DNA of 64,000 nt, from assembly GCA_045628945.1 (NCBI GenBank), contig JAZQQG010000025.1, positions 1 to 64,000 of the forward strand, written 5' to 3'. Each line of letters starts with the position of its first letter. The first letter of the stretch is position 1. The position numbers were made by a program, and so were the translations under genes. The DNA is from RGIG4034 sp045628945 (GTDB lineage Bacteria > Bacillota > Clostridia > Lachnospirales > Lachnospiraceae). Below, piece by piece: positions 17,569-26,840 of the stretch. Below the pieces are notes generated by a model, which worked only from the letters and a program-made list of their open reading frames with translations, ran no database searches and was not told where the DNA came from.

Positions 17569-17650
17569 CTTCTCTACCTCCCGGTTCTCCCCACATCTCC
17601 TGCATGGGGTGAGCTGTCAATCTGATGTACTTCATCATAGCACTTCAAAA

Positions 17651-17692
17651 GAAAAAGTTCAATCTCTGTTTGGTCAGAAATTGAACTTTTTT
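17651..17692 (-). terminator. Terminator of the isomerase-xylulokinase operon
   Basis: AAAAAGTTCAAT (17652-17663) and ATTGAACTTTTT (17680-17691) pair, with CTG/CAG continuing the stem inside. A-tracts and T-tracts flank both sides. It lies 24 bases beyond the xylB stop and also upstream of the XRE-aminotransferase gene. Confidence 0.8.
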
Positions 17693-17715
17693 TCTTGTGC
17701 TTATTTTGAACTTTT

Positions 17716-19185
17716 CTACTGAATCTCGGAATACAGATCCTTTACCGTAGGATAGATCTTCACGAACTTGCGATACTGCTCTTCATATTTTGCAGCCAGT
17801 GCGGGATCCGGTTCAATGGTCTCCACTACCTTCACAAGCTTCGCAGCCGCTTCTTCCACGCTTGCGTACTCGCCGCAAGCCACTGCCGCCAGCATAGCTC
17901 CGCCGTAACCGGGGCCCTCTTCGCTCTCGATGATATCCAGTTTAATGTTCAATACATTTGCAAAAATCTTCTTCCACAGAGGGCTCTTGGCGCCACCGCC
18001 GCAGATCTTACTGCGTTCAATTTTGATTCCAAGGCTCTTGGCCACTTCAAAGGAATCACGAATCGCAAAGGCAACACCCTCCAATACCGCCTGGTACATA
18101 TCGGCACGGGAAGTATCCATGGTCATGCCGATGAAGGTTCCTCTTGCATTGGGGTTATTGTGAGGAGAACGTTCTCCCATCAGATACGGAAGGAAAAAGA
18201 CATGGTTCTCACCCAGCTTCGTAATCGCTGCCTGCTCTGCACCGAATTCCTTGCTCTGAAGAATCTCCTCCATCCACCACTTATTGCAGCTTGCCGCACT
18301 TAACATACAGCCCATCAGATGGAACTTGCCGTCCGCATGTGCAAAGGAATGCAGTGCATTGTTGCTGTCTACGCCGAAGTTCTTGGAGGATACGAAGATG
18401 GTTCCGCTGGTACCGAGAGAAATGTTGCACATTCCATCGCCAACGGTTCCGGTTCCGACAGCCGCTGCGGCATTGTCCCCGGCTCCGGCCACAATCTTCA
18501 CCGTCTCAGACAGTCCGAATTTCTTGGCAAGCTCCGGCTTCAGTGTTCCGACCGTCTCGAAGCTTTCGTAGATATCGGCAAGCTGATCACGGCGCACATC
18601 GCAGATCTCCATCATTTCCTTGGACCAGCACTTATTCTTAACGTCAAACAATAACATACCGGAGGCATCGGATACGTCCGTGCAGAAGGTTCCGGAGAGC
18701 TTGTAGGCAATGTAATCCTTCGGAAGCATCATCTTCGCAACCTTCGCATAGTTCTCGGGCTCATGCTTCTTAACCCAGAGAATCTTCGGTGCTGTGAAGC
18801 CTGCGAAGGCAATATTGGCGGTATATTCGGACAACTTGTCCTTACCGATTACGTTATTCAGATAATCCGTCTCCTCCTGGGTTCTTCCGTCATTCCAAAG
18901 AATTGCGGGACGAATGACATTGTCCTCCTGATCCAGCAGTACCAGACCGTGCATCTGTCCGCCAAAGCTGATTCCGGCCACTTCCTCACGCTTGCTGCCC
19001 GCAAGGAGTTCCTCCATACCGGTACATACCGCATTCCACCAGTCTTCGGGTTTCTGCTCGGACCAGCCGGGATGCGGGAAGGACAAGGGGTATTCTTTTG
19101 AGATTACATTCTGGATCTTACCGTCGCCGCTCATTAAGAGCATCTTAACCGCGCTGGTACCCAGATCGATACCAATATATAACAT
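17716..19185 (-). CDS. xylB: Xylulokinase
   Basis: A FGGY-family kinase of 489 residues, counted from the ATG at 19185. That ATG gives the canonical start 'MLYIGIDLGTSAVKMLL' and has AAAGGG upstream. A longer frame to 19242 lacks a good site. Motifs are 'GISFGGQMHGLVLLD', 'WNDGRTQEET', 'GAGDNAAAAVGTG' and 'GGGAKSPLWKKIFANVL'. It phosphorylates D-xylulose to xylulose 5-phosphate for the pentose phosphate or phosphoketolase route. It follows the isomerase-like gene by 79 bases in the same operon. The sugar could be a related ketose. Confidence 0.93.
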   Translation of the reverse strand: MLYIGIDLGTSAVKMLLMSGDGKIQNVISKEYPLSFPHPGWSEQKPEDWWNAVCTGMEELLAGSKREEVAGISFGGQMHGLVLLDQEDNVIRPAILWNDGRTQEETDYLNNVIGKDKLSEYTANIAFAGFTAPKILWVKKHEPENYAKVAKMMLPKDYIAYKLSGTFCTDVSDASGMLLFDVKNKCWSKEMMEICDVRRDQLADIYESFETVGTLKPELAKKFGLSETVKIVAGAGDNAAAAVGTGTVGDGMCNISLGTSGTIFVSSKNFGVDSNNALHSFAHADGKFHLMGCMLSAASCNKWWMEEILQSKEFGAEQAAITKLGENHVFFLPYLMGERSPHNNPNARGTFIGMTMDTSRADMYQAVLEGVAFAIRDSFEVAKSLGIKIERSKICGGGAKSPLWKKIFANVLNIKLDIIESEEGPGYGGAMLAAVACGEYASVEEAAAKLVKVVETIEPDPALAAKYEEQYRKFVKIYPTVKDLYSEIQ

Positions 19186-19264
19186 AGTTTTTTGACCCTT
19201 TCTGTGATATGCAAAGCGGCTCGGCCGCAGCCGAACCGCCATTCATTGTCTTAATCGCTCATGC

Positions 19265-20746
19265 TTATGCCCAGGGATTCTCGGTAGGATACATCATACC
19301 CTTAGGCTGATTGAAGTTGATGTCTGCTACAGGCACTCCGAGGAACTTGAAGGTCTCGAATAAGAGCTTGCCATAGTGACCAAAAGCAACCGCACCGTGA
19401 TGAGGGAATCTCTTCTGAACCAGTACGTGACGGTAGAAACGAGCCATCTCGTCAATAGCGAAGATTGCGATACCACCGAAGGAACGGGTAGCAACGTCCA
19501 GAATCTCGCCCTGTGCGATGTAGCTCTTTAAGTTACCGTCGCTGTCGCACTGCAGACGATAGAAGGTTACATCGCTTGCTGCGATATCGCCTTCCAGAGT
19601 ACCACGGGTGAAATCAGGCTCACTTCCGGCAGGCACAAGGAGACGATGCTGAATTAACTGATACTTAACCGCACGGTCTGCACACATCTTGCAGGACGGA
19701 GTATTGCCGCAATGGAATCCCATGAAGGTATCGGTAAGCTTGTAATCATACTTGCCCTTGATGTCCTCATCATAGATGTACTGAGGAACAGAGTTGTTGA
19801 TATCCAGAAGGGTCACTGCGTCACCGGAGATACAGGTACCGATGTACTCGCTTAATGCACCGTAGATATCTACCTCACAAGCTACAGGAATACCGCGGCT
19901 TGCAAGACGGCTGTTAACGTAGCAAGGCTCAAAACCGAACTGAGAAGGGTATGCAGGCCAGCACTTATCGGCAAAAGCCACATACTTGCGGGAACCCTTA
20001 TGGTTCTCTGCCCAATCAAGAAGCGTAAGCTCGAACTGTGCCATCTTTACATTCAGATCAGCATAATACTTGCCTTCGCCCATTTCCTTGGCCATATCTG
20101 CGCATACCTCGGGAATACGAGGATCGTTCTCATGCTCCTTGAAGGAAACAAGAAGGTCAAGCTCGGAGTTCTCTTCGATCTCAACGCCCAAATCATACAG
20201 ACCCTTGATGGGTGCGTTACAAGCAAAGAAATCCTGAGGACGAGGTCCAAAGGTAATAATCTTTAAGTTCTGAACGCCGATAACCGCACGTGCGATGGGA
20301 ACGAACTCCGCAATCATCGTAGCGATGTCTTCTGCGGTTCCGACCGGATACTCAGGGATATAACCCTTTAACTTACGCATGCCAAGGTTATAGGAGCAGT
20401 TTAACATACCGCAGTATGCATCACCACGACCGTTGATCATATCGCCGTCGCCTTCTGCGGCAGCTACAAACATGCAGGGACCGTCGAAGTTCTTGGCAAT
20501 CAGAGTCTCGGGAGTCTCGGGACCGAAGTTACCAAGGAAAACAACCAGGGCATTACACTCTGCCTTATTCACATCGGCAACTGCCTTCAGCATGTCAGCC
20601 TCATTCTCAACCGTTACGGGACACTCGTACAAATCTCCCTTATACGCAGCCTTGATTGCACTGCGACGAGCTTCCGAAAGAGCAATGGGGAAACAGTCAC
20701 GGCTTACTGCAATAATACCTAATTTTACTACAGGAATATTCTTCAT
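19265..20746 (-). CDS. L-fucose/L-arabinose isomerase family protein
   Basis: A 493-residue sugar isomerase-like protein. The N-terminal Rossmann-like part ('VVKLGIIAVSRDCFPIALSEARR', 'ALVVFLGNFGPETPETLIA') and the C-terminal half ('ACEVDIYGALSEYIG', 'FMGFHCGNTPSCKMC') fit the FucI/AraA-like superfamily, which interconverts aldoses and ketoses with a divalent metal. Being cotranscribed with xylulokinase, its product is probably a ketopentose such as xylulose. I cannot give the sugar with confidence. Promoter at 20805-20833. Confidence 0.82.
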   Translation of the reverse strand: MKNIPVVKLGIIAVSRDCFPIALSEARRSAIKAAYKGDLYECPVTVENEADMLKAVADVNKAECNALVVFLGNFGPETPETLIAKNFDGPCMFVAAAEGDGDMINGRGDAYCGMLNCSYNLGMRKLKGYIPEYPVGTAEDIATMIAEFVPIARAVIGVQNLKIITFGPRPQDFFACNAPIKGLYDLGVEIEENSELDLLVSFKEHENDPRIPEVCADMAKEMGEGKYYADLNVKMAQFELTLLDWAENHKGSRKYVAFADKCWPAYPSQFGFEPCYVNSRLASRGIPVACEVDIYGALSEYIGTCISGDAVTLLDINNSVPQYIYDEDIKGKYDYKLTDTFMGFHCGNTPSCKMCADRAVKYQLIQHRLLVPAGSEPDFTRGTLEGDIAASDVTFYRLQCDSDGNLKSYIAQGEILDVATRSFGGIAIFAIDEMARFYRHVLVQKRFPHHGAVAFGHYGKLLFETFKFLGVPVADINFNQPKGMMYPTENPWA

Positions 20747-20774
20747 AATTCGAATACCAACCTTTCTTCTGTGT

Positions 20775-20792
20775 CGCCTATTTCCATAGGCG
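20775..20792 (-). promoter_or_regulatory. Hairpin near the 5' end of the isomerase-xylulokinase mRNA
   Basis: CGCCTAT-TTCC-ATAGGCG is a perfect 7-bp stem with a four-base loop, directly downstream of the -10 box at 20805-20810. It could be a repressor dyad or a stabilising 5' stem. Confidence 0.4.
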
Positions 20793-20804
20793 TGTCATGA
20801 TACA

Positions 20805-20833
20805 ATTATAGTAAAAAAAAGGGGCTTTGTCCA
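20805..20833 (-). promoter_or_regulatory. Promoter of the isomerase-xylulokinase operon
   Basis: On the minus strand TGGACA (20833-20828), a 17-base spacer and TATAAT (20810-20805). The -35 box sits in the loop of the preceding mannanase terminator. Confidence 0.7.
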
Positions 20834-20847
20834 ACCCAAAACCCCTT
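20813..20847 (-). terminator. Terminator of the GH26 gene
   Basis: AAGGGGCTTT (20819-20828) and AAAACCCCTT (20838-20847) pair over ten bases with one G-U. The minus strand then reads eight or more T. It lies about 55 bases beyond the mannanase stop. Confidence 0.8.
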
Positions 20848-20901
20848 GCATAATTATTGATTATTTACCTAAAAAATTGAACATAATGACGAACCGGCAA
20901 C

Positions 20902-22512
20902 CTATTCGGTTAAGAAGCTCGGAAGTTCATCCAGCGTGATGAAATAGTCACCGTTAAAAATCTGATGGATGGAATCCGTCGTATTATACTTGGTATCGGT
21001 AATCCACTCCGTATGCCAGGTCATAAAATAGGACCAGGGTGCACCCTCTGTCAGCATCTGCTCCGCGGTAGGAATCGTACCGTTTTCATGGAATACAATC
21101 GGCATTCCTTCCGGAGCCACTGCATCTACCTGATCGAAAAGTTCCTTGTTTGCTCCGGCCGTATAGCTGTCTGCACCGATTAAATCAATATACTCATCGC
21201 CGGGATACCAGGAAGCCATATCGGTACCGCTCTGTGAATAACCGTATACCCAGATTAAATTATCCAACCCCCAGTATTCCGTCAGACGCTCATAGGTCAA
21301 CTGCCAGAGTTTCACAAAGTTCTCGCTTCCGCCCTTGCTCCACCAGAACCATCCGCCGTCCAGCTCATGATAAGGACGCCACAACACAGGCACTCCCGCA
21401 TCCTCTAGCTGCTGAAGATAAGGAGCGATTCGATCCAGACCTGCCAGAATGTTATTATAGGTGTCCGTACCTACCGTAAAAGCATCGTCCCAGTTAATAT
21501 TGTCCGCCTTGCATTCGTTGTAACCGGAATTGTAATCTGCGCCGGTATGCCAGCAAATGGTTACGATACCGCCTTTATTCCACCAATCAACGGCACGATT
21601 TACCACGCCCTGATAATCCTTGTTCATAAAATCCAGACCACGAATTGCCGGATATCTGCCGGACGCATCATAGATATAATTCATCTCGTAATCGGGAGAT
21701 CCCTTCCAGGTAGACTCCATCTGGCCGGTAATACAATACTTACCGTAGTTCTCCTTGAGATACTCATACACAACCTTGGTTGCCTCCGTAGCATTCGGAT
21801 TGCTGAGTTCTCCTGTATAGCTATGCTGAATCAAAGAAGCCTTATCCGTTGCGCTCATATAGTCCGTAAGCTGCGTCGTAGCAGCCGCATCCAGAATGTA
21901 TAAGCCGGCAATACGTCCTCCGTTCCATGCTCCCAGACAGAAACCGGTAATATCTTCCACCTTGGTTCCTGCCAGATCGACAAAATCCGACACAGGATAG
22001 ATGGCAATACGTTCCTTGGTCGGCTCTTCCGTATAAGCCTTCACCTCCAACTGCACCCAGTTGCCGGCAGCACTCATGCCGAAGCCCAAAACACCCCAGC
22101 CGCCATGCGTGGCATCGTCACAGGCATAGATCAAGGCAAAAGAGGATCCTGCCTCCAGGTCTGCTAACTTCATCTCATCATTGGAATAGTAGCCCGCATT
22201 CGTTTCGCCGGAGAAAAGCTTCTTACCCTTTTCTACCATGGCAAGCTCTGCGGCATAGATTGCGGCATCATCCATATCTCCGGTGGGCGAGGTAAAAACA
22301 GGCGCCCAACCCGCCTCTGTGGCAGGCGTATCCTCCACCGCCGGCTTCTCCTCACCGGAAGGCTCCACCGTAGCAGGAGTATCCACAACCGGTTCTTCCT
22401 GCTGCTCGGTAACAGGCTTCGTATCTTTATTGTCCTTTTTCTTGTCTCCGCAGGCCGTCAGCGACGCTACCAGACAGAGCGCAAATAGCAGCGATAATAT
22501 TCTCTTTTTCAT
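20902..22512 (-). CDS. GH26 beta-mannanase lipoprotein
   Basis: 536 residues from the ATG at 22512, which has GGAGGA upstream and starts a clean lipoprotein signal (Cys21); a longer frame to 22614 lacks this. After a Glu/Thr/Pro linker comes a beta-rich domain (about 70-215) that resembles a carbohydrate-binding module. The GH26 barrel (about 225-530) follows. The acid/base is probably Glu383 in 'LWRPYHELDGGW' and the nucleophile Glu476 in 'IVFHENG'. 'YITGQ'-like start and 'FWWSK' fit the family. It should cut beta-1,4-mannan at the cell surface. Confidence 0.9.
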   Translation of the reverse strand: MKKRILSLLFALCLVASLTACGDKKKDNKDTKPVTEQQEEPVVDTPATVEPSGEEKPAVEDTPATEAGWAPVFTSPTGDMDDAAIYAAELAMVEKGKKLFSGETNAGYYSNDEMKLADLEAGSSFALIYACDDATHGGWGVLGFGMSAAGNWVQLEVKAYTEEPTKERIAIYPVSDFVDLAGTKVEDITGFCLGAWNGGRIAGLYILDAAATTQLTDYMSATDKASLIQHSYTGELSNPNATEATKVVYEYLKENYGKYCITGQMESTWKGSPDYEMNYIYDASGRYPAIRGLDFMNKDYQGVVNRAVDWWNKGGIVTICWHTGADYNSGYNECKADNINWDDAFTVGTDTYNNILAGLDRIAPYLQQLEDAGVPVLWRPYHELDGGWFWWSKGGSENFVKLWQLTYERLTEYWGLDNLIWVYGYSQSGTDMASWYPGDEYIDLIGADSYTAGANKELFDQVDAVAPEGMPIVFHENGTIPTAEQMLTEGAPWSYFMTWHTEWITDTKYNTTDSIHQIFNGDYFITLDELPSFLTE

Positions 22513-22563
22513 ACTAATCCTCCTTGTTTGACCGTAAGTATAGCATTTTCCCGAAAAAGAAAA

Positions 22564-22590
22564 TACCCACACTATTATACAGTGTGGGTA
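22564..22590 (-). terminator. Terminator of the aldolase gene
   Basis: TACCCACACT and AGTGTGGGTA form a perfect 10-bp stem around ATTATAC. The minus strand continues ATTTTCTTTTTC. It lies 35 bases beyond the aldolase stop. Confidence 0.85.
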
Positions 22591-22624
22591 GTCAATTCTT
22601 ATTGTTTTCGGCAAGGTCGGCGGA

Positions 22625-23590
22625 TTACACCAACAGTTCCTTGTAGTACTCGGAGTAATCGGTTCTCTTGTCCTTGGTAAATGCGATGGCGGTACGAGGA
22701 TGCTGGTTCAGTAAACCGGTCATCAGGTAGGGAAGATCGTAACCCCATACAACACCTTCTTCTTTTAACTTTACCATATTGTTCTCGATGAACTTAAATA
22801 CAGGATATACATTGTATTTCGGATTCTTTAAGAAGCCTAAAAGAAGCTCCATTGCGCAGTTACCGGCACCACGACCCATACCCATATAGGTCGCATCCAA
22901 AAGGTCAACGCCGTCACCGACACACTCAATGGTATTGGCAAAAGCAAGCTGCTGATTGTTGTGAGCGTGAATACCCAGCTTCTTATTGTACTTGGCTGCC
23001 ACGTTCATAAAAATATCAACGACTCTGGCCATCTCTTCCGGATAGATGGAACCGAAGCTGTCTACGATGTAGAGATAATTTACGGGAGTCTGTGCAACCA
23101 TCTCCAGAGCAACACGAATATCGGTCTCCTGTGCATTGGAGATTGCCATAATGTTGCAGCTGGTCTCATAACCCTTCTTGCAAGCATCCTCAATCATATC
23201 TACCGCTTCCGGCATCTGATGAATGTAGGAAGCCACGCGAACCAAGTCAACAGGGCTGTTCACCTTCTCATCGAAGTCATTCTTGTCATGACGTCCGATA
23301 TCCGCCATAATGGCAAGCTTCAGATTCGTATCGTTCTCGCCTACGATCTTGCGAATATTCTCGTCAGAGGAGAATTTCCACTTACCGAACTTCGACTCAT
23401 CGAACACCTTCTTGGAAGCGCGATAACCCATCTCCATATAATCAACACCGGCATCCAGATTGGCCTGATACAGATTCTTAACGAATTCATCGTTAAAATA
23501 GAAGTCGTTGCATAAGCCTCCGTCACGTAATGTAGCATCCACAACCTTGATGCTCTCTCTGAATCCCATGAGTTTTTCAATTTCTTTCAT
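22625..23590 (-). CDS. DRE-TIM metallolyase (HMG-CoA lyase/hydroxy-oxovalerate aldolase-like)
   Basis: A 321-residue aldolase-type TIM barrel. 'VVDATLRDGGLCNDFYF' is the DRE-TIM signature with the metal-binding Asp and the catalytic Arg. 'GIHAHNNQQLAFANTIE' supplies the metal-binding His pair, and 'LLDATYMGMGRGAGN' is typical of the MhpE/citramalate-synthase superfamily. The sequence lacks the C-terminal regulatory domain of isopropylmalate synthase. The substrate is unknown. It is transcribed alone from a strong promoter with an operator-like dyad. Confidence 0.85.
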   Translation of the reverse strand: MKEIEKLMGFRESIKVVDATLRDGGLCNDFYFNDEFVKNLYQANLDAGVDYMEMGYRASKKVFDESKFGKWKFSSDENIRKIVGENDTNLKLAIMADIGRHDKNDFDEKVNSPVDLVRVASYIHQMPEAVDMIEDACKKGYETSCNIMAISNAQETDIRVALEMVAQTPVNYLYIVDSFGSIYPEEMARVVDIFMNVAAKYNKKLGIHAHNNQQLAFANTIECVGDGVDLLDATYMGMGRGAGNCAMELLLGFLKNPKYNVYPVFKFIENNMVKLKEEGVVWGYDLPYLMTGLLNQHPRTAIAFTKDKRTDYSEYYKELLV

Positions 23591-23685
23591 TTTGTCTTAC
23601 ATCCTTTCTGAATTCCCGCTCCGGCAAGTCGAACCCTCTCGCACTTTATTGCGTTGAAGCGTTACGCTATGAAGCGTCAAATAGA

Positions 23686-23715
23686 AATATACCGAATCTT
23701 GACGCGTTCGTCAAG
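23686..23715 (-). promoter_or_regulatory. Promoter of the aldolase gene with dyad over the -35 box
   Basis: On the minus strand TTGACG (23714-23709), a 17-base spacer and TATATT (23691-23686). The perfect inverted repeat CTTGACG-CGTT-CGTCAAG (23698-23715) covers the -35 box. A second motif pair, TGAAGCGT twice and AGCGT-T-ACGCT, lies in the leader around 23655-23676. Confidence 0.6.
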
Positions 23716-23782
23716 TGTTTTCTTGTTTTTTGTGTGGTTCCCCAAAAAGAAACTTCCGAACCCCCTGTTTCCTAAGGCCCGT

Positions 23783-24856
23783 TTACTCCTCCACAATCAA
23801 CGGATGGGAGAAATCACCCACCATCTCATTCTCCGCAAACAGAGCCGTCGCGCCGCCTGTGTGCAGGAAGACTACCGTACTTCCCTTCGGAATCCGTCCA
23901 TCCACGGCATAGGCCAGTACTGCTGCAAAAGCCTTGCCGGAATACACCGGATCCGCAAGAATTCCTTCCGTCTGTGCCAGATGACGAATCGCTTGCGTTG
24001 CAACGTCACTCGGAATCTCATAACCCGGCTGATAGAAATTGCCCTCGCGACATACATCCTCGCGAAGAACCTTTTCCTCAATTCCCAATCGCTCCAGAAC
24101 ACCGTTTGCAAGTCCCGCTGCCAGATCCAGATAGGCATCCGTCTTCTCCGAGACATTGACCGAAATAATCTTCGTGGAATCTCCCAGAGCCTTCTTGGCC
24201 GCATTTAAGCCCGCCATGGTTCCTGCAGTACCCGTCGCATGGAAAAGATAATCCATCGTAAGCCCCAGCGCAGCCATCTGATCGCGAAGCTCCAGATAAC
24301 TGTCTGCGAAGCCAACCGAACCGATTGCATTGGCCCCACCTGCAGGAATCTCATAGCACTTATGACCGGCTGCTTCCAGCGAAGCCATCTGTGCACGCGC
24401 CATCTCGATGCCGCGAAGGTCCGCATCGTCCTCCGTCTCGCCGGGATGCATTTTTACAATATGAATCTCCGCTCCCAGAATCTGGTCTAAGAGAAGATTT
24501 GCACGAATTTCGCCCTCGATTACGGGAACCACTTCCGTCAGATAGATGACCGGTTTTAAGCCAAGCTGGCGGCAGGCCGTTACGGTTTCCATGGCATGAT
24601 TGGACTGGGTTGCGCCAAAGGTAAAGACATACTCCGCACCCTGCGCCATCGCATCGCCCATCAGATATTCCAGCTTGCGAATCTTGTTGCCTCCAAAAAG
24701 ACTGCGGCCGGAGAAATCTTCTCTTTTCATATAGAGCTCAATGCCCAGTTCCTCGGACAGATGGTTCAGACGTTCAAGAGGCGTCGGATAGAATCCAAGA
24801 GGACAATGGGGCAGCTCTGCAATTTTGGCACGAATCGATTCAACCGATTCAGACAT
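23783..24856 (-). CDS. D-cysteine desulfhydrase / ACC-deaminase family PLP enzyme
   Basis: A 357-residue fold-type II PLP enzyme. 'KREDFSGRSLFGGNKIRKLEYL' holds the PLP lysine in GGNK. 'FGATQSNHAMETVTACRQLG' is the phosphate-binding/substrate segment, and 'HATGTAGTMAGLNAA' binds PLP. The closest recognisable function is D-cysteine desulfhydrase, which breaks D-cysteine to pyruvate, ammonia and sulfide. ACC deaminase is the alternative. It is the last gene of the peptide transporter operon, 11 bases after the second ATPase gene. Confidence 0.86.
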   Translation of the reverse strand: MSESVESIRAKIAELPHCPLGFYPTPLERLNHLSEELGIELYMKREDFSGRSLFGGNKIRKLEYLMGDAMAQGAEYVFTFGATQSNHAMETVTACRQLGLKPVIYLTEVVPVIEGEIRANLLLDQILGAEIHIVKMHPGETEDDADLRGIEMARAQMASLEAAGHKCYEIPAGGANAIGSVGFADSYLELRDQMAALGLTMDYLFHATGTAGTMAGLNAAKKALGDSTKIISVNVSEKTDAYLDLAAGLANGVLERLGIEEKVLREDVCREGNFYQPGYEIPSDVATQAIRHLAQTEGILADPVYSGKAFAAVLAYAVDGRIPKGSTVVFLHTGGATALFAENEMVGDFSHPLIVEE

Positions 24857-24867
24857 ACAATCACCTT

Positions 24868-25833
24868 CTATTCTGCAAAATGGCAGCTTACCCGATGGCC
24901 GTTTCCAAGGTCACGGCTTGCGGGAATCTGCGTGCGACACTTCTCGGTTGCATAAGGACAACGGGTATGGAATACACAACCGCTCGGCGGATTCATAGGA
25001 GAAGGAATCTCCCCTTCCAGTGCCACATGCTCCTTACGATGGTCCGGGTCCATGCTCGGTACCGTCGACAAAAGACTCTTCGTGTAAGGGTGCTTCGGAT
25101 TTCTGATAATCTCATCCTTGTCGCCCTCTTCCATAATATGTCCCAGATACATCACCACAATTCGGTCGGAGATATATCTCACCACACTGATATCGTGGGA
25201 AATAAACACACTGGCAAGCTTGCGCTCCTTCTGAATCTCCTTTAACAGATTGACAATCTGCGCCTGCACGGATACATCCAGTGCGGAGACCGGTTCATCG
25301 CACACCAGGAACACAGGATCCAGAATCAGCGCTCTCGCGATGCAGATTCTCTGACGCTGACCACCCGAAAATTCATGGGGATAGCGATTGTAAACCTCCG
25401 GAGAAAGACCTACCTGCGTAAGAATCTCCAGAACCTTCTCCTTGCAGTTCTTACGCATGCCATGAATCTTCAGAATCTCTTCCAGGGAATGCCCCACGGT
25501 AATTCTGGGATTCAGCGCACTGTACGGATCCTGGAACACAATCTGCATCTTCTTACGCATTTTGCGAAGCTTACGCTCCGACAGCGTCGTAATATCCTCT
25601 CCGAGAAGCATAATCCGGCCTTCCGTCGGATCGGTCAAACGAAGAATCGTTCGTCCGAAGGTACTCTTCCCGCAACCGGATTCTCCTACAAGGCCTACCG
25701 TCTCGCCCTCGTATACGGTCAACGAGACATCGTCCACGGCACGAACCGCAGCCTTGGTTTTGCCAAGTAATCCTTTCACCGGAAAATATTTCTTGATATG
25801 GTCGGCTTGCAATACAATCTTACGTTCTTCCAT
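24868..25833 (-). CDS. Oligopeptide/dipeptide ABC transporter ATPase (OppF/DppF-like)
   Basis: A 321-residue ATPase. Walker A is 'GESGCGKSTFGR', signature 'FSGGQRQRICIARAL', Walker B 'FLVCDEPVSALD'. The C-terminal OppF/DppF extension has the Cys motif 'GCVFHTRCPYATEKC', which binds an iron-sulfur or metal centre in some relatives. It is the second ATPase of a peptide importer and follows OppD by two bases. Confidence 0.95.
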   Translation of the reverse strand: MEERKIVLQADHIKKYFPVKGLLGKTKAAVRAVDDVSLTVYEGETVGLVGESGCGKSTFGRTILRLTDPTEGRIMLLGEDITTLSERKLRKMRKKMQIVFQDPYSALNPRITVGHSLEEILKIHGMRKNCKEKVLEILTQVGLSPEVYNRYPHEFSGGQRQRICIARALILDPVFLVCDEPVSALDVSVQAQIVNLLKEIQKERKLASVFISHDISVVRYISDRIVVMYLGHIMEEGDKDEIIRNPKHPYTKSLLSTVPSMDPDHRKEHVALEGEIPSPMNPPSGCVFHTRCPYATEKCRTQIPASRDLGNGHRVSCHFAE

Positions 25834-25835
25834 GC

Positions 25836-26831
25836 TTACTCACCGTCCTTCTGATTGACACGGTAACAACGAACGAAATGCCCCGGTGTCTCCTCGGTAT
25901 AGGCAGGCTCTGCTTCACGACATTTCTCCGTTGCATAAGGACAACGGGAGGCGAAGCGACAACCCTTCTCAATCTCTGCCAAAAGAGGAAGATTGCCTTC
26001 AATCATGAATAACTCTTCCTCGGTGTTCGTTTCCATCGTAGGAATGGAACGAATCAAGCCCACCGTGTAAGGATGCTTCGGATTCTTAAAGATTTCCGAT
26101 ACCGGAGCTTCCTCCACCATCTGCCCCAGATACATAACGATCACGCGGTCACAGTTCTCCGCCACCACGGCCATGTCATGCGTAATCAGAATGACGCCGA
26201 CATCTTCTGCCTTTTTGAGCTGCTGCATCAGTTCCATAATCTGTGCCTGAACGGTTACATCCAATGCCGTCGTCGGCTCATCGGCGATCAGAAGCTTCGG
26301 CTTACAGCTTAACGCAATCGCAATCATAACACGCTGCCGCATTCCGCCGGAGAGTTCGTGCGGATACTGCTTCATACGTTTCATGGGCTCCGAGATCCCC
26401 ACCTTCGTAAGCATCTCGATTGCCAGGGCCTCTGCCTCCGCCTTCGGCAATCCCTGGTGAACACGAATGGCTTCCATCAGCTGATTGCCCACGGTAAATA
26501 CCGGATTCAACGAACTTAATGCATCCTGAAAAATCATCGCGATGCTGTTGCCGCGAATCTCGTCCATTTTCTTGTAGGGAATCGTCAGAATATCCTTGCC
26601 CTCCAAAAGGACCTCGCCGGAGTATTCCACTTCTTCTTTTTCATCATAGAGTCGCATCACCGACTGGCTGGTCACGCTCTTACCGCAACCGGACTCGCCG
26701 ACAATACCGACCATCTCGCCTCGATTGACGTGGAAGGAGACTCCGTCAATTGCACGAATCTTATTCTTTTTATGTTTGCCAAGGAAGGTAGTGCACAGGT
26801 CACGGACTTCCAACACTTTCGTCTCTGCCAT
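25836..26831 (-). CDS. Oligopeptide/dipeptide ABC transporter ATPase (OppD/DppD-like)
   Basis: A 331-residue ATPase with Walker A 'GESGCGKSVTSQ', signature 'LSGGMRQRVMIAIAL', Walker B 'LLIADEPTTALD' and the Cys-rich C-terminal motif 'GCRFASRCPYATEKC'. It is the partner of the OppF-like protein. It lies nine bases downstream of the OppC-like permease gene. Confidence 0.95.
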   Translation of the reverse strand: MAETKVLEVRDLCTTFLGKHKKNKIRAIDGVSFHVNRGEMVGIVGESGCGKSVTSQSVMRLYDEKEEVEYSGEVLLEGKDILTIPYKKMDEIRGNSIAMIFQDALSSLNPVFTVGNQLMEAIRVHQGLPKAEAEALAIEMLTKVGISEPMKRMKQYPHELSGGMRQRVMIAIALSCKPKLLIADEPTTALDVTVQAQIMELMQQLKKAEDVGVILITHDMAVVAENCDRVIVMYLGQMVEEAPVSEIFKNPKHPYTVGLIRSIPTMETNTEEELFMIEGNLPLLAEIEKGCRFASRCPYATEKCREAEPAYTEETPGHFVRCYRVNQKDGE

Positions 26832-26840
26832 CTTCCCCTC

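Noticed and set aside
19186..19242. Longer N-terminus for xylulokinase
   Set aside because: The extra 19 residues are not seen in the family and have no ribosome binding site, while the internal ATG matches the canonical start.
22513..22614. Longer N-terminus for the GH26 protein
   Set aside because: It would bury the lipoprotein signal 34 residues inside and it runs through the upstream terminator; ATG 22512 has GGAGGA.
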